This document shows positions 1 through 7,663 of a stretch of 64,000 nt of DNA, in pieces. The notes under the pieces were generated by a model, which was not told the DNA's origin, searched no databases, and was given only the letters and a program-made list of their open reading frames with translations. Location: assembly GCF_003024525.3 (NCBI RefSeq), contig NZ_CP035934.2:1488001-1552000 (forward strand), given 5' to 3'. The position numbers and the translations under genes are program-made. The stretch comes from Acinetobacter cumulans. Its GTDB lineage: Bacteria > Pseudomonadota > Gammaproteobacteria > Pseudomonadales > Moraxellaceae. Each line of letters starts with the position of its first letter. The stretch's first letter is position 1.

Positions 1-191
1 AAGATTGCCGTGATAACCCAAACACTATTGAGCAAGGTTTTGGGAACAAAATAATAAATATAGCGAGGCTCATAGCCAATATGGAATGACGTGACCAGCA
101 AACAAATAAAAATACACAAGAACCAAATAGAATGGCGTGAAAAAAATGTATTGAGCAGTTTATGTCGTATAGATTGTGTTGGGCTTGGCAT
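1..191 (-). CDS. Unidentified membrane protein, N-terminal part only
   Basis: An open frame of 63 codons starts at the ATG on the minus strand at position 191 and runs off the left edge. The visible part begins MPSPTQSIRHKLLN, has a basic segment, and then a hydrophobic stretch at about residues 23–35 that looks like a membrane helix, with a second hydrophobic stretch beginning at the window edge. No good Shine-Dalgarno sequence precedes the ATG. I do not recognise the family. Coding status rests on the open frame, the start and the membrane-protein character. Confidence 0.5.
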   Translation of the reverse strand, partial: MPSPTQSIRHKLLNTFFSRHSIWFLCIFICLLVTSFHIGYEPRYIYYFVPKTLLNSVWVITAI

Positions 192-460
192 ATAAAAATT
201 TATCCATAGACTGCATTAAGCTTTTAATGTGCCGATTTTGTTAGCAATTCTCAAGTTTTAGTTTGTTGATTGAATGTAGTTCTGTGCAAATTAATATGCG
301 AAATTCATGAGCTATACGCATGGTTATTTGCAAAGAGTGGACTAAGTTTTTCTGAAAAATTGTTTAGGTTTTGATCTGCTATACAAAGCAATTCTTATGA
401 TTTCACCCACTAAGATTTTTTAGATAAATTGATTTTACCCCAGCAAAAGGAGCAATAAAG

Positions 461-514
461 ATGACTAAAAAATCGATCCGTTTTAACAATGCAGATCTAG
501 CATGCTTATGCTAA
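461..514 (+). CDS. Possible 17-codon mini-ORF with strong ribosome binding site
   Basis: ATG at 461 is preceded by AAGGAG at 447–452 with ideal 8-base spacing. It opens a 17-codon frame, MTKKSIRFNNADLACLC, ending TAA at 512–514. The last codons lie inside a hairpin: TAGCAT 498–503 pairs with ATGCTA 508–513, flanked by AGATC/GATCT. No similar peptide is known to me. It could be a leader peptide of the structured RNA downstream, or chance. The quality of the ribosome site is the main reason for listing it. Confidence 0.35.
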   Translation: MTKKSIRFNNADLACLC

Positions 515-535
515 TCAAGATCTCTAAACTGACTT

Positions 536-658
536 TAACTTACCAATACCGTATGCAGTGGGGAAAGCAACTGAATACGGTATTTCAATCAGCCAATCAA
601 CGCTAAGAATGACAATAACATTTTAAGAAATTATCAGTCCCAGTTTTGGGACTTTTTT
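536..658 (+). ncRNA. Structured non-coding RNA candidate, possibly C4-antisense-like
   Basis: The stretch holds a perfect 10-bp stem (AATACCGTAT 545–554 with ATACGGTATT 575–584), an inner 4-bp stem (CAGT 556–559 with ACTG 570–573) and a purine loop GGGGAAAGCA. An intrinsic terminator follows: AGTCCCA 636–642, GTTT loop, TGGGACT 647–653, then five T. The loop and the two-hairpin architecture recall the C4 antisense RNAs of phages P1 and P7, which have many relatives in Acinetobacter genomes. That assignment is from memory and unverified. The 5' end is not defined; the transcript may begin upstream of the mini-ORF at 461. Confidence 0.45.
636..658 (+). terminator. Intrinsic terminator of the small RNA candidate
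   Basis: A seven-base stem AGTCCCA/TGGGACT with a GTTT loop is followed by a T run. It acts on rightward transcription and ends the non-coding segment before the convergent WYL regulator gene. Confidence 0.7.
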
Positions 659-756
659 CTATGCAGCCTTATGCTTGTAAAATGGCTAGATAAGCTTGGC
701 CATACCGCCTCATTCAAAGCTTAGCTTGAATACAGTATTTGGATTTTTTTAGCGTT

Positions 757-1758
757 TTAAGGTTCATTGATTTGTTGTACTGCATGTAAAACATATTCGG
801 GTTCAATATTTTGAATACGTTTTCCAAAGCTACGTAACCACCAAACCAATTGCGAGGTATAGGGTACAGTTGCAGTAATTAAAATCTGTCCATTATCTAG
901 TTTTTGTATGGTTTGGTCTCTACTGAGCTGAGATTCTTCAAAGTAGCCTGCATCTTGTTCTGTAACAGTGAGGCGAAGCTCGATATTCTCAGTAGGTTGA
1001 TTAAAATCAACCCTAAAGCCCAATGCACCAGATTCTATATAAGCATCTATATCAAAATTGACTGGATGCAATGCACGTGAATTAAGCACTTGCGCAGATT
1101 TAAAGCGGTGCAAAGCGAATGTTTGGATGTCGGTTTTGTCATGTCGGGTGCACACTAAATAAATGATTGCACCTTTTTGAACCAATGCCAGTGGATTTAA
1201 GATGTAGGTCTTTTCCTCGCTTTGTAAACCACGGCCTTGATATACACATTCTAATTGCTTGTCTTGGAGTAAGCCTTCATAAATCGTTTGTTGTGATGTT
1301 TTATCTACAGTTGGCGGTATAAGAGGCTGATTGGCCGGCACAATACGAACACGGTTGATCCATTGGCGCACACTGTTTTGGGTGGAAAGACTTCGGCGAG
1401 CCAAATCAAACCAAGGATTCATTTCCTCTATGAGGCTAGGCGGCAGTAAATGTTTAAGATGTTCCTCAACCATCATAAAAGTTACAGCCTGAGAACTGGT
1501 CATGTGTGGCAAGCTTTGAATAGGTGCATCAGCCCGCCAACGCCAGCCCTGAGGCGATGTTTTGCTACTTTCAATTGGAAAGCGCTGGGCAATTTGGTTT
1601 AAATCACGCTGAATGGTGCGCAAACTAATATCGATACCTTCGCGTACCAAGCTTTCTTGCAATTCACGTGTCCCAATCCACTTTCCTGTGGGTAATCGCG
1701 ACAAAATTTGCCATTGGCGATAGAGACTGTTGGATGTTTCTTTTTCTTGTGAGGACAT
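757..1758 (-). CDS. WYL-domain transcriptional regulator (YafY type)
   Basis: The 333-residue protein has an N-terminal helix-turn-helix domain (about residues 10–75: YRQWQILSRLP, then RTIQRDLNQI as recognition helix) and a WYL/WCX ligand-sensing region in the C-terminal two thirds. The frame is open for 26 more codons upstream to 1836, but that extension is hydrophobic and not family-like, so the ATG at 1758 (MSSQEKETSN) is preferred even though its ribosome site is weak. WYL regulators often sense nucleotides or nucleic acids and control stress or defence genes. It is divergent from the ATP-grasp/Anbu operon, about 250 bp away, and could regulate it or itself. The target is not shown by the sequence. 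Confidence 0.85.
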   Translation of the reverse strand: MSSQEKETSNSLYRQWQILSRLPTGKWIGTRELQESLVREGIDISLRTIQRDLNQIAQRFPIESSKTSPQGWRWRADAPIQSLPHMTSSQAVTFMMVEEHLKHLLPPSLIEEMNPWFDLARRSLSTQNSVRQWINRVRIVPANQPLIPPTVDKTSQQTIYEGLLQDKQLECVYQGRGLQSEEKTYILNPLALVQKGAIIYLVCTRHDKTDIQTFALHRFKSAQVLNSRALHPVNFDIDAYIESGALGFRVDFNQPTENIELRLTVTEQDAGYFEESQLSRDQTIQKLDNGQILITATVPYTSQLVWWLRSFGKRIQNIEPEYVLHAVQQINEP

Positions 1759-1857
1759 AATGTAGACAATAACTAATCTAGTAGTGAGATGGGCAACGCC
1801 AAAATACACAATAAAAAAACTGGATTTATTTCGCAAGTCTTTGACTTAAAAAAAACA

Positions 1858-1886
1858 GCACAATTTGAAACAAGATGGCGCAATTT
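1858..1886. repeat. 9-bp direct repeat upstream of sigma-54 promoter
   Basis: GCACAATTT at 1858–1866 and GCGCAATTT at 1878–1886 are repeated with a 20-bp period, about two helical turns. They lie roughly 60–90 bp upstream of the predicted sigma-54 element, where enhancer-binding activators usually bind. The role as an activator site is inferred. Confidence 0.3.
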
Positions 1887-1947
1887 TAGTCTTGTGTACA
1901 TGTTGGAAATGATCAATAAATGTAAGACAAGGTGGTAATTTATACAG

Positions 1948-1964
1948 CTGGCATGCTTATTGCT
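1948..1964 (+). promoter_or_regulatory. Predicted sigma-54 (RpoN) -24/-12 promoter
   Basis: CTGGCATGCTTATTGCT matches the sigma-54 consensus YTGGCACG-N4-TTGCW at all but one of the specified positions. The invariant GG (1950–1951) and GC (1962–1963) are separated by exactly 10 bases. Expected transcription start is near 1975, leaving a leader of about 30 bases before the ATG at 2005. It would drive the ATP-grasp/alpha-E/transglutaminase/Anbu operon and require an enhancer-binding activator such as NtrC. Confidence 0.7.
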
Positions 1965-2004
1965 TTGATTTGCTTACAATAGATTACAAAGAGAAGAGGT
2001 TGGT

Positions 2005-3546
2005 ATGTTGAAAGAAAATATACACGATACAGCTTCCAGTACATCCTTAGAGGCGTATGCATCATCTGTATCTACCATGAGTAGAAATACAGCGACAGCA
2101 CAGTCCTATGCGTTGTTTGAACATTTGAAGTCAAATTTTTTTAATGAAATGCGTGATGATCGATTGATCTCGGGTGAAGCATGCCAAAACATAGAACATT
2201 GGCTATCGCAGCATAATTTAGATGAATTAAAAGCATTAAACCAACGTGCAAAAGAACATTTTTTATATGAAGGTATTACCTTTAATGTTTATGGTGAGGC
2301 TGAGGGGACCGAACGTACAATCCCTTATGACTTAATTCCACGTGTGATTGCGAAGAAACAATGGAATACCGTAGCCACTGGTTGTGCTCAACGTGTTCGT
2401 GCACTCAATTTATTTTTACATGATATCTATCATCAACAAGAAATTTTAAAGGCGGGTATTGTTCCTGAGTTACAAGTGTTGTCGCATGAGGCATATTTGC
2501 CTCAAATGGTACAGCACCATTTAAAAGGTCAGGTCTATAGCCAGATTAGTGGTGTTGATATTATCCGTGATCGTCATGGTGAGTTTTATGTGCTTGAAGA
2601 TAACTTACGTACACCATCAGGTGTGTCATATATGTTGGAGTCACGCAAAATAAGCCAAAAACTCATGCCCGATTTATGTGCAAAGAGCAATATTTTGGGC
2701 ATAGAGCAATATCCAAGCTTGCTCAGACAAATACTTGAAGAAAATGCTTATTGTGATCATCCATTTATCGTGATTTTAACGCCAGGTCGCTATAACAGTG
2801 CCTATTATGAACATGCTTTCTTGGCACGTGAAATGGATGTACCGTTAGTAACTTCTGCGGATTTATTTGTAGAAAATGACGTGGTCTATGTCAAAACCAT
2901 TAAAGGTCGTCAACGGGTAGATGTGATCTATCGTCGTTTAGATGATGCGTTTTTGGATCCATTAACGTTTAGACCAGACAGTACCTTGGGTGTTGCAGGT
3001 TTAATGTCGGCTTATCATCAACATAATGTTGTGATTGCCAATGCACCGGGTACTGGTGTGGCAGATGATAAATCAATTTATCCGTATGTAGATAAAATGA
3101 TTCAGTTCTATCTAGGTGAGCAAGCCATTTTAAAAAATGTGCCCACTTACCAATGCCGTGAAGCAGCAGATTTAGATTATGTGTTGAGTCATTTAGAACA
3201 ATTGGTGGTAAAAGAAGCACAAGGTTCTGGTGGATACGGCATGTTAATTGGGCCCCAAGCGTCTGAACAGCAAATTCATGAATTTAGAAAGAAAATAAGC
3301 CTTACGCCACATTTATATATTGCACAGCCTACTTTGGATTTATCTGTGTGCCCAACGCTGACTGCGCATGGGGCTGCAGAAAGACACATTGATTTACGTC
3401 CTTTTGTGCTGAGTTCACCTTATCGCACAGAAATTGTGCCTGGTGGTTTGACGCGTGTAGCCATGCAAGCGGGTTCATTGGTGGTCAATTCATCTCAGGG
3501 TGGAGGGATTAAGGATACTTGGGTGGTGGATAACCTACATGTGTGA
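2005..3546 (+). CDS. Circularly permuted ATP-grasp protein (type 2)
   Basis: This 513-residue protein belongs to the circularly permuted ATP-grasp family (DUF404/DUF407). The hallmark EDNLRTPSGVSYMLE lies at about residues 199–213, and a second conserved block with VKEAQGSGGYGM near residue 404 carries ATP-grasp loop residues. Family members are predicted to form amide bonds on peptides or amino acids; the substrate here is unknown. GAGG lies five bases before the ATG. It is the first gene of a four-gene operon with an alpha-E protein, a transglutaminase-like protein and an Anbu peptidase, a grouping conserved in proteobacteria. Transcription is probably sigma-54 dependent. Confidence 0.9.
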   Translation: MLKENIHDTASSTSLEAYASSVSTMSRNTATAQSYALFEHLKSNFFNEMRDDRLISGEACQNIEHWLSQHNLDELKALNQRAKEHFLYEGITFNVYGEAEGTERTIPYDLIPRVIAKKQWNTVATGCAQRVRALNLFLHDIYHQQEILKAGIVPELQVLSHEAYLPQMVQHHLKGQVYSQISGVDIIRDRHGEFYVLEDNLRTPSGVSYMLESRKISQKLMPDLCAKSNILGIEQYPSLLRQILEENAYCDHPFIVILTPGRYNSAYYEHAFLAREMDVPLVTSADLFVENDVVYVKTIKGRQRVDVIYRRLDDAFLDPLTFRPDSTLGVAGLMSAYHQHNVVIANAPGTGVADDKSIYPYVDKMIQFYLGEQAILKNVPTYQCREAADLDYVLSHLEQLVVKEAQGSGGYGMLIGPQASEQQIHEFRKKISLTPHLYIAQPTLDLSVCPTLTAHGAAERHIDLRPFVLSSPYRTEIVPGGLTRVAMQAGSLVVNSSQGGGIKDTWVVDNLHV

Positions 3547-3574
3547 TGCCTTATACCAATAAAAGGAAAATGAG

Positions 3575-4177
3575 ATGATTTTGTTAAAAAGTAATGTACA
3601 AAATATTTTTTGGTTGGGGCGATATTTAACACGTATACAGTACTTATGTGCTCAATTTCCTTTTCAAGTAGACGAAGAAGCAGCGCAGTATGCACATGCA
3701 TTTGCTTTAAATGCTGAGGATGCAATTGAGTTAAATGAGCTATTGTTAGATCCAACACAGGTGGCCTCATTTTCTTATCAGTTTGAATGTGCAAAAAACA
3801 ATATTCAAGATTTACGCGCAGTGCTAAGTGCAGTGAATTATGCAGAATTAAGTTTGTTGATAAAAAATGCCAATGAAAATCGAGGCTATATTTGTGATGT
3901 GGCATCTGAATGCCAAGATATTTTAGAAACTGAATCTGAAACTATTTTTCTATTTTTTAGTTTGGGGCAAGGTATAGAGGAACTCGATCGACAGTTACGT
4001 TTACAACAAGATGAAACAACGACTTTAGCGAAGGTTGGTCATATTGTGAGCTCATTGGAGCACTTAGGTTGGTCTGATTTAGAACAAACATGGGCACAAT
4101 TGCAGCAAGTTCCTAATAACACGCATTTTTTTCATTTTTATGACTCGATTCAACGGATATTTGAGGCTGATACATGA
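3575..4177 (+). CDS. Alpha-E domain protein (DUF403), short form
   Basis: The N-terminus, MILLKSNVQNIFWLGRYLTR, carries the signature of alpha-E proteins (typically a Ser/Asn-rich start then YWLGRYxER). The protein is predicted all alpha-helical. At 200 residues it is about one third shorter than usual members (around 310), although it ends cleanly at the next gene's ATGA overlap, so the shortening is not an obvious frameshift. Its biochemical function is unknown; it always travels with the permuted ATP-grasp enzyme and is presumed to be a partner. The start has AAGGA nine bases upstream. Confidence 0.85.
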   Translation: MILLKSNVQNIFWLGRYLTRIQYLCAQFPFQVDEEAAQYAHAFALNAEDAIELNELLLDPTQVASFSYQFECAKNNIQDLRAVLSAVNYAELSLLIKNANENRGYICDVASECQDILETESETIFLFFSLGQGIEELDRQLRLQQDETTTLAKVGHIVSSLEHLGWSDLEQTWAQLQQVPNNTHFFHFYDSIQRIFEADT

Positions 4178-4956
4178 AATTCATGGTGAATCATCAAACG
4201 CATTATAGTTATTCTGCGGATGTAAATCGGAGCATTCAATATATTCGTATGACACCACCCAGTAATGTCCATCAAAAGGTACATCATTGGGCGGTGAGTG
4301 TGCCTGGTCAGTCTATTGCGAAACACGATGCATTTGAAAATATTTGGTTGACCAGCTCACAATACGAACCTTATAGCCAATTGACGATTATGGCGCAGGG
4401 AATTGTGGAGTTGAATGTAAATAATAGTTTGGGTGTAGATTTGGCACATATCTCACCTGCTATGTTTTTACAGCCGACAGATCGTACCTTGTGCAATACG
4501 GAAATGCAGTGTTTCGCACATCAGTATGTTCCAACTCCGACACATCAAAACTTAGTGGCTTTGGCTGAGGCAATTTTACAGTGTATTCCGTACACACCTG
4601 CAAGAACCTCAGTACATACCACAGCATTAGAAGCTTTTTTGCATGGTGAAGGCGTTTGTCAGGACCATAGTCATGTGTTTATTGCAATGTGTAAGTATTT
4701 GGGTATCCCAGCACGTTATGTATCGGGGTATTTATATGTACCACAAACAGCACATCTGGCCAGTCATGCATGGGCTGAAGCATTTATAGACAATGCATGG
4801 TATTGTTTTGATATTAGTAATCAATTGTTTAAACCAAATGCGCATATTTATGTCGCAATTGGCCGTGATTATTGGGATGTTGCTCCCGTGCGGGGGGTAC
4901 GGGAAAAAGGCGGTATTGAATCAATGAGTTCGATTGTGCAAGTACTTCGCTGTTGA
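4174..4956 (+). CDS. Transglutaminase-like cysteine protein
   Basis: This 260-residue protein has an N-terminal beta-rich bacterial transglutaminase-like domain and a papain-fold transglutaminase core. The catalytic triad is visible: Cys in GEGVCQDHSHVF (about residue 168), His in ASHAWAEAFI (about residue 202), and Asp in CFDISN (about residue 217). Its ATG overlaps the alpha-E stop by four bases, indicating translational coupling. Such proteins cleave or form isopeptide-type bonds. With the ATP-grasp and Anbu genes it suggests a cycle of peptide tag synthesis, removal and proteolysis, which is an inference. Confidence 0.9.
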   Translation: MKFMVNHQTHYSYSADVNRSIQYIRMTPPSNVHQKVHHWAVSVPGQSIAKHDAFENIWLTSSQYEPYSQLTIMAQGIVELNVNNSLGVDLAHISPAMFLQPTDRTLCNTEMQCFAHQYVPTPTHQNLVALAEAILQCIPYTPARTSVHTTALEAFLHGEGVCQDHSHVFIAMCKYLGIPARYVSGYLYVPQTAHLASHAWAEAFIDNAWYCFDISNQLFKPNAHIYVAIGRDYWDVAPVRGVREKGGIESMSSIVQVLRC

Positions 4957-4974
4957 AAAAAAGAAGGATTAAAA

Positions 4975-5709
4975 ATGACTTATTGTTGTGCGATGCGCTT
5001 ACAGGATGGCATGGTGTTTATTAGTGATACGCGTACTAATGCGGGCGTAGATCATATTTCTGTATTTCGCAAATTATATACCTTTGGTGTAAGCAACGAG
5101 CGCTTCATTGTGATACAAACCTCAGGCAATTTAGCCACAACGCAAGCCGTGATTGGTCATCTACAAAATCAGTTGGAGCTGAAAATAGAGCCTAATTTGT
5201 ATAGCTTAAATACGATGTTTGAGGTTGCTGAATTGGTTGGGCATACCTTAAGAAAAGTCATTGCAGATGTCACTTCAGATACAGTTGAGCAAAGTAATTA
5301 CTTTTGTAGTTTGTTGGTCGGTGGGCAAATTGGTCGTGCTGATATGCAATTGTATAATATTTATCCGCAGGGAAATTTTATCAGTGCAACTTCGGATACA
5401 CCATATTTCCAAATTGGTGAAAGTAAGTATGGTAAGCCTATTTTAGACCGTGCATTACGTTATGACATGCCTTTAGATGAAGCGATGCGTTGTAGCCTAA
5501 TTTCATTTGATTCGACCATTCGTTCTAATGTGTCTGTGGGTTTGCCATTGGATGCACTTATTTATAAAAAAGATAGTCTTGTCATTCCTAATGGAAAGCG
5601 AATTTATGAAGAAGACCCATATTTTACAATGATTAGTAAAGGTTGGTCTGATGTATTACGCAATGGTTTAGTTGGCCTAGCAAAGCCCACAGAAGATTAT
5701 TTTAATTAA
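4975..5709 (+). CDS. Anbu (ancestral beta-subunit) proteasome-like peptidase
   Basis: The 244-residue protein has a proteasome/HslV fold of the Anbu type. MTYCCAMRLQDGMVFISDTR at the start places Thr2 as the presumed N-terminal nucleophile after removal of Met. Lys in VFRKLYTF (about residue 33) is the matching basic residue, and SDTRTNAGVDHIS is an Anbu signature. AAGGA precedes the ATG and an intrinsic terminator follows, so it closes the operon. Anbu assembles into open helical rings rather than closed barrels; its natural substrates are unknown. Confidence 0.92.
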   Translation: MTYCCAMRLQDGMVFISDTRTNAGVDHISVFRKLYTFGVSNERFIVIQTSGNLATTQAVIGHLQNQLELKIEPNLYSLNTMFEVAELVGHTLRKVIADVTSDTVEQSNYFCSLLVGGQIGRADMQLYNIYPQGNFISATSDTPYFQIGESKYGKPILDRALRYDMPLDEAMRCSLISFDSTIRSNVSVGLPLDALIYKKDSLVIPNGKRIYEEDPYFTMISKGWSDVLRNGLVGLAKPTEDYFN

Positions 5710-5734
5710 TTGATCCGTTGAAGAATGCTATGTT

Positions 5735-5778
5735 AAAACTGTATTGGAACGATAAGATTCCAATGCAGTTTTTATTTT
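5735..5778 (+). terminator. Intrinsic terminator after Anbu operon
   Basis: A 15-bp stem (5735–5749 with 5758–5772, one G-T pair) with an eight-base loop is followed by a T-rich tract. It ends the four-gene operon. Confidence 0.85.
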
Positions 5779-5808
5779 TTAGGGGCTAAAAAAGATGAGG
5801 GCAGTTCG

Positions 5809-6234
5809 ATGATGAAGCAACTTTGCTATGCCAGCTGTTCAACATCTTCTCCAGTGACATTGCTGGAAGATTTAAGAAACATACTGAGTGAAGCGCGAGA
5901 TTTTAACCATCGTCATGCAATTACAGGTGTGCTGTATTATGCAGATGGCCACTTTTTTCAGTGTTTGGAAGGTAACGAGCTAATACTTGAACTGCTGGTA
6001 GAAAAGCTAAGCAAAGATTCTCGACATCGTGAGATTATGATCTATGGATTTAAGAGCATTGATCAAGCACATTTTGCAGACTGGTCGATGAAGTATGTGA
6101 GTAGGAATAGTCATGCGCTACAGTATTTGAATGAACAAGGGCAGGAAAAATTTAGGCCATTTGCTTTGAATGCTGATCAAGTGGAAGCCTTTTTGGTGCA
6201 TTTGTATGATGCACAGCCTGATGAAGCTGCTTAA
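5809..6234 (+). CDS. BLUF-domain blue-light photoreceptor (BlsA-like)
   Basis: This 141-residue protein is a stand-alone BLUF domain that should bind FAD. Photocycle residues are present: Tyr7, Asn33, Gln51 (in HFFQCLEG), Trp92 and Met94 (in DWSMKYV). Length and sequence resemble Acinetobacter BlsA, which links blue light and temperature to motility, biofilm and iron regulation by binding transcriptional regulators such as Fur. There is no output domain, so signalling must be by protein contact. GAGG lies nine bases before the first of two adjacent ATG codons. It is monocistronic between two terminators. Confidence 0.92.
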   Translation: MMKQLCYASCSTSSPVTLLEDLRNILSEARDFNHRHAITGVLYYADGHFFQCLEGNELILELLVEKLSKDSRHREIMIYGFKSIDQAHFADWSMKYVSRNSHALQYLNEQGQEKFRPFALNADQVEAFLVHLYDAQPDEAA

Positions 6235-6237
6235 ATC

Positions 6238-6266
6238 AAAAAGCCCAAGATTGACTTGGGCTTTTT
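6238..6266. terminator. Bidirectional terminator between BLUF gene and alr
   Basis: AAAAAGCCCAAG (6238–6249) pairs with CTTGGGCTTTTT (6255–6266) around a five-base loop. The A/T arms let it work for the rightward photoreceptor gene and the leftward alr gene. Confidence 0.9.
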
Positions 6267-6300
6267 GTGGAAATGATCTAAAAATAGATTTTCTATCTTT

Positions 6301-7374
6301 TTAAACCGTTTTACGGATTGGGCGCGCACTCATACGGCAAAGTAATTCATAGCCAATCGTACCATTGGCTTCTGCGACATCATCTACTAGACGGTCTTTG
6401 CCCCAAAGCTCTACGGTCGTGCCAATTGGTGCATTTAAGCCAGTCACATCAATCGCAATCATATCCATTGCAACACGGCCAATCACACGGCTTGCTTGAC
6501 CATTAACATGGACGTAGTTTTGTTTTGGGAAGGCGCGTGGATAACCATCACCATAACCAATAGAGACAATAGCTAACTGCATGGTTTGTTCAGCCACAAA
6601 AGTTGAACCATAGCCTACTGATTCACCGGCTTGAATAGTATTTAAAGCGATAATATCCGCTGTAAACGTCATGACCGGTTTAAGGTCAAGCTCATGAACT
6701 GTTTTGTCGGCAAAAGGTGTTGCACCATAAAGCATGATGCCAGGGCGGACAAAATCAAAGTTTAATTCAGGCCATTTAAAAATAGCAGCTGAGTTACAGC
6801 AAGAGCCTAAAATAGGCGCACAAGCTTGTTTTACGTGCAGGAATTGGTCACGCTGTTGCTCATTTAATGGATGATTGTCTGCATCTGCATTGGCAAAATG
6901 CATAGCAAGTACGCAAGTAAAACCTTCAGCTTTGAGTGAGTTAATGACCTCAATGATTTCAGGCACTTTAAAGCCTAAACGATTCATCCCACTGTTGAGT
7001 TTGACCCAAACTTTTAGGTTTTTTGCAATGTATGCATCTTTGTTTGCCAGTAGCCATTCCAACTGTGGTTGATGGTGCACAACAACTTCGATATTGTGCG
7101 CTAACACGGCAGTCATTTCATCCGCGCTGAAAATACCTTCAATCAACGTAATCGGTTGTAGATAACCGAATTCACGAATTTCTAAAGCTTCTTCTAGGCA
7201 GGCAACACCGAAGGCATCGGTTTCTGTTAAGGCTGCTAAGCAGTCTTTTACACCGTGTCCGTAAGCATTGGCTTTCACCATGCTGACAATTTTCGCAGTT
7301 GGGGCAAGTTGTTTGACGCGGTTTAAATTATATTGAAGTGCAGATTGATCAATATAGACAGTTGCTTGGCGCAC
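6301..7374 (-). CDS. alr: Alanine racemase
   Basis: The 357-residue PLP enzyme interconverts L- and D-alanine for peptidoglycan synthesis. The PLP lysine lies in MVKANAYGHG (about residue 34), and the second catalytic site is in the VGYGSTF region (Tyr near residue 253). The start codon is GTG at 7374, preceded by AAGGAG with eight-base spacing, so it is preferred over internal ATGs. It lies downstream of dnaB in the same direction, as in other Acinetobacter, but a terminator and about 290 bp separate them. Confidence 0.95.
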   Translation of the reverse strand: MRQATVYIDQSALQYNLNRVKQLAPTAKIVSMVKANAYGHGVKDCLAALTETDAFGVACLEEALEIREFGYLQPITLIEGIFSADEMTAVLAHNIEVVVHHQPQLEWLLANKDAYIAKNLKVWVKLNSGMNRLGFKVPEIIEVINSLKAEGFTCVLAMHFANADADNHPLNEQQRDQFLHVKQACAPILGSCCNSAAIFKWPELNFDFVRPGIMLYGATPFADKTVHELDLKPVMTFTADIIALNTIQAGESVGYGSTFVAEQTMQLAIVSIGYGDGYPRAFPKQNYVHVNGQASRVIGRVAMDMIAIDVTGLNAPIGTTVELWGKDRLVDDVAEANGTIGYELLCRMSARPIRKTV

Positions 7375-7446
7375 CCTAATAACTCCTTAGGATTGGTTTG
7401 CTCGCTATAGATTGATTATGCTAAGCGAGTGAAGCCATAAAATATA

Positions 7447-7492
7447 TTTGGCCTGTAAGTTTACGCTAATTTAGTTTAAAGCGCAGGCCAAA
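7447..7492. repeat. Nested inverted repeat in the dnaB–alr gap
   Basis: TTTGGCCTG (7447–7455) is exactly complementary to CAGGCCAAA (7484–7492), with CGCT/AGCG nested inside. No T run follows on either strand, so it is not a typical terminator. In RNA it would form a long two-part hairpin in the alr leader. The rest of the gap (7375–7663) shows only the dnaB terminator and the alr ribosome site. Confidence 0.5.
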
Positions 7493-7638
7493 GACGTTCT
7501 TGATGCACTATTTTAGTGAATTTTAAGCAAAATGATGCGAGTAAATTTGATTGGAAATACTGTGCAGATCAAGTATTTAAATTGGTTTTTTTAAAGTAAT
7601 TATTTGAACAAAAAGTTAAAAAATATACATATAAAAAA

Positions 7639-7656
7639 GCAGGCCTAAGCCTGCTT
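7639..7656 (-). terminator. Intrinsic terminator of dnaB
   Basis: AGCAGGC, CTAA loop and GCCTGCT form the stem; on the minus strand it is followed by a T run (AAAAAA on the plus strand just before it). Confidence 0.85.
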
Positions 7657-7663
7657 CTATTGA

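Noticed and set aside
757..1836. N-terminal extension of the WYL regulator to 1836
   Set aside because: The extra 26 residues are hydrophobic and unlike the family; the HTH begins properly after the ATG at 1758.
3495..3905. 136-codon leftward frame opposite the alpha-E gene
   Set aside because: It is antisense to a coupled operon gene and has a His/Leu-rich shadow composition.
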